A stretch of 64,000 nucleotides of DNA from contig JASJFT010000070.1 of the NCBI GenBank assembly GCA_030770425.1, positions 124,001-188,000 of the forward strand, given 5' to 3'. Shown one piece after another: positions 49,400-58,300 of this stretch (position 1 is the first letter of the stretch; the number at the start of each line of letters is the position of its first letter). The notes beneath the pieces are model-generated. The model ran no database searches. It was not told the DNA's origin and was given only the letters and a program-made list of their open reading frames with translations. The translations under genes and the position numbers were made by a program. The DNA comes from Darksidea phi (taxonomy: Eukaryota > Ascomycota > Dothideomycetes > Pleosporales > Lentitheciaceae).

Positions 49400-49828
49400 G
49401 CCTGATGTTAAATCTTAGTTAAATTAATTTAGCCCTTAGGTATAAATAACTGGCTGTTATATACTACCTTTAGTCGTAAGCCCGTGGGCATGTGACTACG
49501 CTACCTGCTTCTTCTTAGGAACTTCTATAATCTACAAATATCTAGATACTAGTTGCTTATATAACGTTTATAGTTATCTAGCTGGCCAAAACTATGCCCG
49601 CATTTTTACGCAGCTATAGATAAGATAGTAATAGAGAAATAAATTAGCTATCTTGTGTATGCTATATTGACGGCGTTGGAGATCCCCCAAGGCAATAAAA
49701 AGTTATACGCGTGTCGTGCGCATGGTCGCTAGGGTCGCTAGGTAAGCGAGGTCCTTGCCCCTGGGGGTAGGAATTTTACCCCGAACCCGAACCCCAAACA
49801 CCAGTCCACACCCCACAATAACTATAGC
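49400..49828. other. Downstream of the regulator gene, island edge
   Basis: CpA/TpG return at about 49403. No gene seen. A 9-bp direct repeat GGTCGCTAG x2 lies at 49725-49742. Probably holds the 3' UTR of the minus-strand regulator. Confidence 0.45.
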
Positions 49829-52156
49829 CTACTCTATACTCTTATTTCCTTCGTTTTCTGAGCCTCTTATTAGGTTCTCAAAGAACGCCCAGTCGACGCC
49901 CTGGAATGCCCAGTCATCTGCCCCGGCAGCCAGTTCAAGGAAATCTCCCTGCTGTAAAAGAGGATCGGCATTGTTCGCATCATGACCTAGGATTGAAAGC
50001 GTCCCTACTTGCGTCTGAGTTCTTGCATAGGAATCTGACATCATCGAAGGCGCCTCGACATGGCTATAGCCAGCATCGATCGGTGTTGTGACCTCAACAC
50101 TCTGAATTTCGGTAGGCCCGACATCCCCAGAGGAACGCACGGAGGATTCCGCATGAGCGTTTTCTGTGCCGGTTGCACCGGAGCTGTCCATTACGTGGGA
50201 CTGGGCTAGGCGATCGGTGGCTTGTGGTTTGTAAACCTCCGTGCTCATGCCCTCGCGAGCAATTTTGATAATGCCAAAGTAGGGAATGTGTACGCTCACG
50301 GCGGCCTCGTCATTCTGGTCTGATATCGCCGTCTCGCCTCCAGCTTCCTGCACGCTCACCCTTCTGACACAATGTGGATAATTATTCGCCGTCTCAACAT
50401 CGATGGTTAGTAATTGGCGTAGCAAGTCGGCACCCTGCGCACTAAGTGCATCTGAATTGAGACGATTAAGTTCTTGCATATTCTCCTGCACCTTCTCCAC
50501 CATAGCGCGGTCGCTGTGATACTGGTGAGCAAGGAGATTCTCCGCTTCTGAGAAATGGCTGTCGAGGTGGGCCAGTAGCAGAGTCATAGCGGCCATAAGG
50601 GCGAGGAAGTCAACAGTGCGACAGCTGTATGCGATCCCGTTAAAGCTACGTAGGGTGATGTAGCGCGAGAGCATCTCCCGTGAGGCGTTCACGCAAGTTA
50701 TTCGGGAGAACTCGTGCCTACGCTTAGATGACGAGGAGTGAAGCATATAGGGCAGATGGAGCTGGTTGAGCAGATTATAGTGGATCACCTGCGCGAAGAG
50801 CCGCCGCGTGTTCCAGAACAGACTTTGCGAGTCGGTCGATGACATGTCCAGGTCTGGTGCTAACCACCACTTGCTGGGGAGGGTCCTAGCCGCCCTCTGC
50901 AGCTCCGTATCGAGGGTCCGGGTCAGAGCGAGGTCCTCGGAGCTTGGGCGAGATTCGTTACGCTCCAGAATCCGAGAGGCGATAACGCAGTGTATTCGCT
51001 CGAGACGTCCCATGGGAGTATCATTTACAAGCATCGGGCCGGAAGCCATACTGCGGTCGAGGCAGCCTTGGGAGAGGCCAAGCATAAGACAGAGATAGCG
51101 ATCCATGAAAACGATTCGGAACCACATGAGCTGTGGGTGATATTTCGTCTTAGGGTCAAGCACCTTGTATCGTGCCTGATTATCTGAGCGGTTAAGGCCC
51201 ATCAGCTGTGCAATACTCATAGCTCTTCTACCCGCTACCCAACTTCGGCGGAGATTCCCGATGTTCGCCTGATACACGCTCTCGATCATGGCGCACTCCA
51301 GGCCTTCGATACTACCAATAAGTTCGTCATTTGTTGTCACAAGATTAGAAGCAAGGTCGGCTAGCCGTTCCATTATGGCCCGTGGCGGTTCCAACAGGCC
51401 TTTGATCTCCTTGTGAAGATCAGGGTGAAGATGCTGTAGGAAGGTGGCGAGCAGCAGCATATGTCTTGCTATCAGGACGGGATGCAGAGACGGTTCAGGG
51501 ATTTCCAGCAAGGTTTCGGGTGTTGCAAGGCCGCTCTGGTCGAGGGTAGTGTATGGCATGGTCATGATTTCATGGGCGAGAACAGAAGGGTGACGGCTGG
51601 CTGCGCATATTCTCTCGGTATCTTCTCGCGAGGGCAACGATTCATGCAAGAACCGAGACAGCTTCTCAAACTTGCCGTGCGGGACGGGAAGGAAGCTATT
51701 CCCGACGGCGTGATGCTGCTGAAAGCAATCAGCAAAATCTTGGACCTCGAGAGATTTATAGAACGTGAGATATCGTGAAGGCTCCGAGGATATGGATGCA
51801 GGAGTTGGAATGCCATGTCCTACCATTCTGCAATCTTCACTGGGCGTCCGGGGTGTTCTCGTGTCATAGATGCTGCCGGCACTGCTAGTTTCAACCCTCG
51901 CAGCGCCTTCACCCGTCTTATGCGCCTTGTCCATAGAGAGCGAAAGCTCTTCGAGGAATTCTTGGCTGACACATTGGGAGCCGCGTCGCCGACAAGCGGT
52001 GCAGGCGGTAGCATCCGGTAGCGGGTCGAATATACACTTCATCTTCCGCCGCTTGCATTCCCAGCAGCTGTGCGTGCCCTTTCGCAGCCTTCTCCGCTTT
52101 GCCCCAGATGGGGCATGATTTGATTGTGTTACAGGCGGGGTAGACATTGCATCCAT
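49829..52156 (-). CDS. Zn(II)2Cys6 fungal transcription factor, 775 aa
   Basis: Single-exon gene. The start is taken at 52156 (MDAMSTP...); another in-frame ATG at 52303 adds 49 residues that overlap the promoter repeats and precede no conserved part, so I prefer the shorter form (52147 is also possible). A basic stretch (GAKRRRLRKGTHS) leads into the binuclear zinc cluster C-X2-C-X6-C-X10-C-X2-C-X6-C at residues 31-62 (CWECKRRKMKC, CTACRRRGSQC). Residues about 230-540 carry the Fungal_trans middle homology region: ANIGNLRRSWVAGRRAMSIA, MGLNRSD, PQLMWFRIVFMDRYLCLMLG. The acidic, aromatic C-terminal end (DDWAFQGVDWAFFENLI) suits an activation domain. A nuclear regulator binding CGG triplets is expected from the family. 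Divergent from the MFS gene, its likeliest target. Confidence 0.92.
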   Translation of the reverse strand: MDAMSTPPVTQSNHAPSGAKRRRLRKGTHSCWECKRRKMKCIFDPLPDATACTACRRRGSQCVSQEFLEELSLSMDKAHKTGEGAARVETSSAGSIYDTRTPRTPSEDCRMVGHGIPTPASISSEPSRYLTFYKSLEVQDFADCFQQHHAVGNSFLPVPHGKFEKLSRFLHESLPSREDTERICAASRHPSVLAHEIMTMPYTTLDQSGLATPETLLEIPEPSLHPVLIARHMLLLATFLQHLHPDLHKEIKGLLEPPRAIMERLADLASNLVTTNDELIGSIEGLECAMIESVYQANIGNLRRSWVAGRRAMSIAQLMGLNRSDNQARYKVLDPKTKYHPQLMWFRIVFMDRYLCLMLGLSQGCLDRSMASGPMLVNDTPMGRLERIHCVIASRILERNESRPSSEDLALTRTLDTELQRAARTLPSKWWLAPDLDMSSTDSQSLFWNTRRLFAQVIHYNLLNQLHLPYMLHSSSSKRRHEFSRITCVNASREMLSRYITLRSFNGIAYSCRTVDFLALMAAMTLLLAHLDSHFSEAENLLAHQYHSDRAMVEKVQENMQELNRLNSDALSAQGADLLRQLLTIDVETANNYPHCVRRVSVQEAGGETAISDQNDEAAVSVHIPYFGIIKIAREGMSTEVYKPQATDRLAQSHVMDSSGATGTENAHAESSVRSSGDVGPTEIQSVEVTTPIDAGYSHVEAPSMMSDSYARTQTQVGTLSILGHDANNADPLLQQGDFLELAAGADDWAFQGVDWAFFENLIRGSENEGNKSIE

Positions 52157-52227
52157 AGCTTCAATGCCACTCGCTGGCAAAGTCAATACTCGGCGCGTGA
52201 GTGCTCCTAGGCGCAGGGCGAAATGAT

Positions 52228-52472
52228 GGACGGCCGGAGGAAGTTCGAAAAAACACTGCGGCGGTCGAAATATAGAGGTCTCCGGCGATAATCCGGAAGT
52301 CACGAAGATGTGGTGCAGCAGAAGTGCGGAGGAAGCACGGCGGTCGAAAATAAAGAATCAGGGGGACATTTGTCAGCGTCACGGTGATCTACACGATCCT
52401 TGTTAGCGAACCCCCGCGTGTAGGAGGTCCGGAGCAAGGTCAATATGCACGTAAGCACGGCCGTCGAAAATG
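52228..52472. promoter_or_regulatory. Three CGGYCGAAAATA-type modules
   Basis: The word CGG(C/T)CGAAA(A)TA, or its close variant CGGCCGTCGAAAATG, occurs at about 52259-52273, 52338-52352 and 52457-52471, the first two each preceded by CGGAGGAAG (52235 and 52327). The words carry CGG, the half site of Zn2Cys6 proteins. They lie 0.1-0.3 kb upstream of the regulator start, so autoregulation is possible. Binding is inferred. Confidence 0.45.
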
Positions 52473-52477
52473 TACAA

Positions 52478-52669
52478 GGGGGTTTCATGTACGGGCTATT
52501 AGCGCGCTCGATAAGGCTAGCCTATATATAGAAGGTACGAGAATTGGATATATTATTTTATTAGGGTTTTGCTGGCTATTAAAAGTATTAAACTTGATAC
52601 TAATTATTATACCTTCTATATACAGCCCAGCCCTACCAAACGCGCTAATAGCCCGTATATAAAACCCCC
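52478..52669. mobile_element. 192-bp MITE-like foldback element
   Basis: Ends GGGGGTTT...AAACCCCC with inverted arms of about 63 bp (52478-52540 and 52607-52669) sharing TACGGGCTATTAGCGCG and TATATAGAAGGTA. Arm mismatches are almost all C/T or G/A, a RIP-like pattern. Flanks TACAA and ATATA give no clear TSD. The inner part is AT-rich. Both strands give near-mirror translations, which explains two open frames here that I do not call genes. Confidence 0.75.
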
Positions 52670-52736
52670 ATATAATAGGATTGTAAACATTGCCAGGGTC
52701 TACAGATCCCGCGTTAATCGTGGCGCCGATTCCCTG

Positions 52737-52835
52737 CACGGCGGAGCAAACAAGCGGCGGCCGTTAGCGCACGGCGGAGCAAACAAACGACGGCCGTTAG
52801 CGCACGGCGGAGCAAACAAGCAGCGGCCGTTAGCG
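52737..52835 (+). repeat. 33-bp minisatellite, 3 units, CGG/CCG-rich
   Basis: Units 52737-52769, 52770-52802 and 52803-52835 begin CACGGCGGAGCAAACAA and end CGGCCGTTAGCG; they differ at four bases or fewer. Each holds CGGCGG and a CGGCCG palindrome, i.e. direct and inverted CGG triplets such as Zn2Cys6 dimers bind. It is 235 bp upstream of the MFS start. A candidate operator for the divergent regulator; equally it may be a neutral repeat. Confidence 0.7.
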
Positions 52836-53070
52836 CAGTATCCGTTTCGTGCCTCTAACGTCGGAGAGTTTGTGGTTTTTGCTTACCACACCGCGTTTTT
52901 GCCCCACCTTGATTCGACATGCGATCTAAACCATCTCCATTGTGAAATCCCTTATAGCCGACAGAGCAGCTTTGCATGCACTGCTATGAGAAGCCTAGTA
53001 TTCCCAAGCCACTTCCTACTCACAGCGGGAGAACATTCGACTTCGTAATTCCGCTCACCGCGAATAGACA

Positions 53071-54879
53071 ATGTCGAGCACCAGGGCCTCGTCCAAGTTG
53101 GACGCGACAGACACACCACCCATGATACGCGACGAGGAGAAGCGGCAGGACACTGAGCAATCGTATCTTGTGGAATGGGACGGCGACAACGATCCTCTGG
53201 ACCCCCGCACCTTCCCAGCAGCGAGAAAGTGGTTCTACGTGACCGTCGTCGCTATGGGTTCCCTCTTAGTGTGAATACTTCCAAGTCTGCCTTTGTTCGA
53301 ACCTGCTGACAGCACACAGCACTGCCACGTCGTCTCTATACACCTCGAGCTATGACCAGCTCATGCACGAGTTCGGATGCTCTCTAGAAGTTGCAAACCT
53401 TGGACTGTCGCTCTACGTCCTTGGTCTAGGTCTCGGACCTTTGCTCTTCAGTCCGCTTTCAGAGGTACGGTTACCATTGCACTGTTGCCTCATCAACCAC
53501 TGATTTGGATGCTAGTTCTATGGACGGAGGCCAATCTACCTTGCCTCGACCACCTTCTTCCTGATCTGGCTGATCCCATGCGCCGTTGCGCAGAATATGC
53601 AGACGCTCCTGGTCGCGCGATTTCTCAATGGCCTATCAGGAAGTGCATTCCTCGGTGTCGCTGCTGGAACTGTTGTCGACATGTTCGTCCCTCAACAGCT
53701 CCTAATCCCGATGACCGTCTTCACTGGTTCTCCCTTCGTTGGACCAGCTCTCGGACCTCTCGTCGGCGGCTTCATCAATTCGAATACCACTTGGTAAATC
53801 CACAACGTTCACCCACTCACATCTGCTAACCCGACTTAGGCGCTGGTCGTTTTATGTTCTCCTCATCTGGACAGGTGTCATCCTCGCATGCGTCTTCATG
53901 GTACCGGAAACATTCCACCCCATCCTCCTCAGCCGAAAAGCGGCGGCCCTCCGCAAAAGCGAAAACAACCCCGAGTACCACTCCGCCTCCGAGCTAGCCC
54001 GCGCACAAAAGACTCTCTCCAAAGCGATTCTCACTTCTCTCTACGTCCCATTCGAACTTCTGCTCCTCGACCCAATGGTCATGGCTCTTAGTACCTACAC
54101 TTCTCTCATCCAAGGCATCCTCTACCTCTGCTTCGGTGCTTTCCCGCTAGTGTTCGGAAACAACCACGGCTTCAATCTTTGGCAAAATGGCCTCACGTTC
54201 CTCGGTCTCGCTATTGGCAACGTGATTGCATGCTTCTTCAACCCGATCTGGCACAAGCAATGGATGGGGCTCATCGGCAAAATGAAGGCGAAGCATGGGC
54301 CAGAGTATAAGCCCGAACCCGAACTGAGACTGCCACCTGCAATAGTGGGATCAGTGATGGTCACTCTGTCACTGTTCTGGTTCGCCTGGACAACTTATTC
54401 TTCTGTGCATTGGATTGTGCCGATCATCGCGACTGTGTTCTTCAGTACTGGGTACGTTTTTTGCTCTTAAGACTGTATTGTAGAATTTTACTAACATAGC
54501 GGTGGACAGATTCTTCTTCGTGTTTCAGGGAATTTGGACGTTCCTGGTGGCTGCGTATCCCAAGTATGCTGCAAGTTCCATGGCTGTCAACACAACTACA
54601 CGCTGTGTCTTTGCCGCAGCATTCCCGCTATTCACAGATCAAAGTAAGCTCCGAATGACCGGGATGGCTAGAGCAATATTGACTGGATCGTAGTGTACAA
54701 CCAGCTGGGTTACCAATGGGCGTCGTGCTTGCTGGCTTTCTTGACCCTGGCCATGGTGCCTTTCCCGTATGTGCCACTCCCGGAACCTTTTACGGAAAGC
54801 GTAGCTAACCCCGCCTAGGTATATTTTCTTTAAATATGGGAAGACTTTAAGGGCGAAGAGCAAGTTCGCCTCGGCATAA
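53071..54879 (+). CDS. MFS drug/polyamine-type transporter (DHA1), 500 aa, 7 exons
   Basis: Exons 53071-53270, 53320-53464, 53516-53793, 53840-54451, 54510-54643, 54694-54766 and 54819-54879 join to 1503 bases (500 aa plus TAA). All six introns (46-58 bp) have GT...AG ends and CTAAC/CTGAC-type branch sites, e.g. TGCTAAC at 53824 and TACTAAC at 54489. The N-terminus has the family DPLDPRTFPAARKW lead (about residues 41-54). MFS motif A is SPLSEFYGRRP at 111-121 (split by intron 2), the antiporter motif C is GSPFVGPALGPLVGGF at 186-201, and twelve membrane segments fit. The C-terminal half has FGAFPLVF, HGFNLWQNGLTFLGL and WFAWTTY. It is a proton-coupled plasma-membrane exporter by family; substrate unknown. 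Intact, without RIP damage, divergent from the Zn2Cys6 regulator. Confidence 0.95.
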
Positions 54880-55096
54880 GTGTGTTTATCAGCTGGTCAT
54901 TATAAGGAGCCCTAAGGAAGGTGGTGTTTTCTTTATAGTACATAACCTATACAAAAGCTCTCTAAGAAATGGATTTCGCATGAATAAATTTAAGTAGTAA
55001 TTAATATAAAAGCTATTAGAATAGAAGCTAAACTTTTATATTAATATTATAAAAATAGGTTCCTTAGCTTTAAATATATATATATATTATTAATAT
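54880..55096. other. Downstream of the MFS gene
   Basis: Short AT-rich 3' region; CpA/TpG still present to about 54990, then AT-rich to the Gypsy-3 target site. Probably holds the MFS polyadenylation region. Confidence 0.45.
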
Positions 55097-55101
55097 ATAC
55101 T

Positions 55102-55287
55102 TGTAAGACACGTGTAGGCAGGCAGGTACAGAAGCGCTGAGGCAGCAAAAGGGTTGTATTCGGATGGAGATGAGACGAATCCTTAAGGAGACGTGATAGT
55201 AGGACGTAGGACTATATAGGGTCCGGCACGTGACTATAGCCGGGCCGATAATAATCCGGGAGTCCTCCGGTAGAAGTAGGCGTAATA
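55102..55287 (-). repeat. Gypsy-3 3' LTR, nearly free of RIP
   Basis: 186 bp, in plus reading TGTAAGACACGTG...GGCGTAATA. It keeps many CA and TG dinucleotides (GACACGTGTAGGCAGGCAGG) that are TA in the right LTR. Confidence 0.92.
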
Positions 55288-55303
55288 TGGCCTCCCCCTT
55301 TCC
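55288..55303 (-). other. Gypsy-3 polypurine tract
   Basis: In minus sense AGGAAAGGGGGAGGCCA immediately upstream of the 3' LTR, the usual primer for plus-strand DNA synthesis. It supports the minus orientation. Confidence 0.75.
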
Positions 55304-58300
55304 TAAGGGCCGTCCCGGCCCTTATAGAGAGTTATTTACTATAACGTATTCTATTAGTCCCCTTACTTCCTTTAGAAAAGTTTACCTAAGTATCTATACT
55401 TCTAAAAAATTCTATTTCTAAGGAAAAAATAATTTTATAGAGAAGACCCTTTAGGTATTTAGTATCTACGTTATACCCTACTACCTTAACGGGTAATTTT
55501 TATAGTCTTTCCGGCCTTATAGCCCTTAACCCTAATCTTATAATATATAGTTAGTTTAATTAAAAAGTATATATAACTTAAGTATTAGTCTATTATTAGT
55601 ATATATTTATAACTTTTATCTATTATTATTATAGTTTATAGTCTATACGTATCCTTATAGATCCTTATACTAGTAGTAATAGTATCGCTACTTCTCTTAT
55701 AGGCGATTTTTAATAACTTCTATTTAGTAGATACTTACTATCTTTATATAAGAGCTATTTACTAAGTATAACTTCTATAGTTACTCTACTTACTTATAAT
55801 ACCTTTATAAAGGCTTTAGGACTAGCTTAGATTCTATTTAATTTAGTCTTAGTACCTATTATAGTAGTATAACCCGGCGGTACTTAATAATTACTAGCTA
55901 CTACCTATTATAACTTATAATTATATTAAATTACTTATTTACCTATAACTCTTCTAGTAAGAGAAATTCTATTTATATTTTTATAAATATTTATCTAAGA
56001 GATAATAAATTATTATATACTATATCTCTTTAAACGTCTTTATTTTTATATTTTAAACTTTTACTAGTAAGTACCTAGGGTACTATTAGCTTAAGTATAG
56101 AATAGTCTCTCTTAGTATAAGTATAAGAAGGTATATCTACTTTTAAATTTTTTTACTTTATTCCTTAATACTCTTAAGATCCTATCCCTTATTATAATTA
56201 CCTCTACTAGTTAGTATAGTAATACTACTTTCTCTAAGTATATCTATACTCTTTTTATCTATTTAGAACCTTAGTCCTCTTTTATATACTATTAGTATAT
56301 AAACTACCTCTTCTAGTTTATACGGGAGTTTAATATAGCTAAGCTTTATTAGATTACTTCGAGTAACTAGTACTAGAAGATTAATATCTATACTACCTAT
56401 AGTAGATATAAAGCTTATTATTAGACCTACTTAGTAGTATATATTAGTCTTCCCTTTCTTTTATTAATATAGTTCTACTAATAATTTGTATAGATTAAGT
56501 CTACTTTCTACTACTACTTTAACCTTCTTACCTTTATTATTAAGTACGTCTAGTATTATAATATACGAGCTACTCGTAATAATAAGAATATAGATTCTAA
56601 TATACTTAAAAAGGTTTAGTAGGATATATAGTCCTATACTTTTAATATTAATACTAGTTAGAACTAGTATAAGGCTAAGTAGAAGCGTCTAATTAAGAAT
56701 ACTAGTAGTAAGGTAAAATTACGTCGGCCTATAGCTATAGTATATAAACTTAACTTCTAGTACTATTAGATATATTCTACTATCTTTCTAATAACTTCCT
56801 ATACTAATTTCTTTAGTATAGGCTAGATAGCGTTAGTTATCTAACGCCTATTAACTTTATAGCCTTTATTACCTATAAGACTTACTTTATTAAGTACGAC
56901 TCCTCGATTAGTATACCCCTTAGGGCTATTAATTATAAGCGTCGTTAGTACTATTATAGCTCTAATATTTCTAATAGGAATATTATTAGTAGAGGTATAA
57001 TATTTATTATCCTTTAGAAGGGGGCGCTACGAAGCTCCTTTAGGAACTTCTTATCTAGTATACGTAGCTTACTTAGGTTACTTATAGACTATATAGTACT
57101 TAGCTAAGATTTCTAGTTACTAGAGTATATAAATAGAATAAATACTTATATTAAAAGTCTAGTCTTACTAATTACTTTTTAATTATCTATCTATTACTAT
57201 AATATATAAAGGCTAGTCTTACTAAATCCTTTAAGCTATAGCTCGTTACTAAAGTAGATAGTATTCTTTTTCTAATTAATTATTTTACTTATATAGTAAC
57301 CTTCGAGCGAGGGTCTAAAGGTACCTTTTAACTAAATCTTTTAATTCTTCTTTTATATTAATATTACTTATGTAGTCTACTCCTTTAGAACTTCTTATAT
57401 ATATTATTACTTTTTTATAAAGTTTATAATACTTTTTTAATAACTTTTTATTTTAGGTAACTTAATATTTAATTATTTAGGTTTATCTAATATTCTATAA
57501 AGACCTCTTTATAATTATTAAAAGAGGTCTTAAGCTTCTATATACTATCCTTATATAACTAATCTAGCTATTTTATAAGAAAGAGCTTTTTATTATATAC
57601 TATTTTATAGACGAGGATAACTTTAACTTTATATTAATTACCGTCGTTAAGCTCTAAATACTATATAGAACTAGATCTAAAGTTTAAACCTTCTCTTAAC
57701 TTAATCTACTTCTCTAGAAGTAATATATAAAAAATAAAATATAGCTAGAATATTAATAGAGATAATTTAAGCTAGTAACTTAGCTTCTTATACTTAATTT
57801 AAATAGTAAAAGGTTCTAAGTACTTTACGTCTAACTTCTTTAAAGGGTACTTAGTCTTAATATTAGTAATCTTTAATATTATCTTTTCGCCGATAATAAA
57901 ATACTTACTCGTTCTCTTTAAATTATACTAGTATTACTAGCTTTCTTAAGTATAGATTAATACTTCTTAAGTATTAGAAAATTATTACGCCCGACTAGTT
58001 AGAAAGTCGACGACTCTCTAATATATATTTAGAGTCTTTTTATCTATATTCTAGTCGTTAGGTAGTTAATAGAGCTAATACTTATCTTCTATATTATTAA
58101 AACCCTTAGGTTTAACGTCTATTACGACCTTAATAGGGTATATACTATAACTTAAATAGATCTTAGAGTTATACGCGTATTCTACTATTAGAAGTAACTA
58201 ATACTAGTTATTTTACTAATAGTTTAGGTATATTCGTAGGTACGCTTTAAGCTCCTAATTCTAGTATTTAGTTTAGCTATCTATCTATAAATAAAAGGCT

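Noticed and set aside
8350..49400. A centromere or non-coding desert
   Set aside because: The AT richness is fully explained by RIP of identifiable Gypsy and Copia elements; nothing specific to a centromere can be seen from sequence alone.
52157..52303. N-terminal extension of the regulator from the ATG at 52303
   Set aside because: It overlaps the repeated CGG modules, has no conserved features, and an ATG at 52156 gives the usual short lead before the zinc cluster.
52384..52739. Two overlapping open frames of 84-92 codons on opposite strands
   Set aside because: They are mirror translations of the 192-bp foldback element; the two peptides share the same words because the arms are inverted copies.
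52569..53048. A 159-codon plus frame with three copies of an HGGANKRRPLA peptide
   Set aside because: The peptide repeat is just the 33-bp minisatellite read in frame (33 is a multiple of 3); the frame starts in the foldback element and lies directly upstream of the MFS start, so it is promoter or 5' UTR.
53377..53829. A 150-codon frame in the MFS region in another phase
   Set aside because: It runs through two introns and out of frame with the conserved MFS motifs; the spliced model explains the sequence.
55288..55303. TGGCCTCCCC after the left LTR as a tRNA primer-binding site, which would put Gypsy-3 on the plus strand
   Set aside because: The reverse transcriptase reads on the minus strand, and the reverse complement AGGAAAGGGGGAGG is a good polypurine tract, so the left LTR is the 3' LTR.
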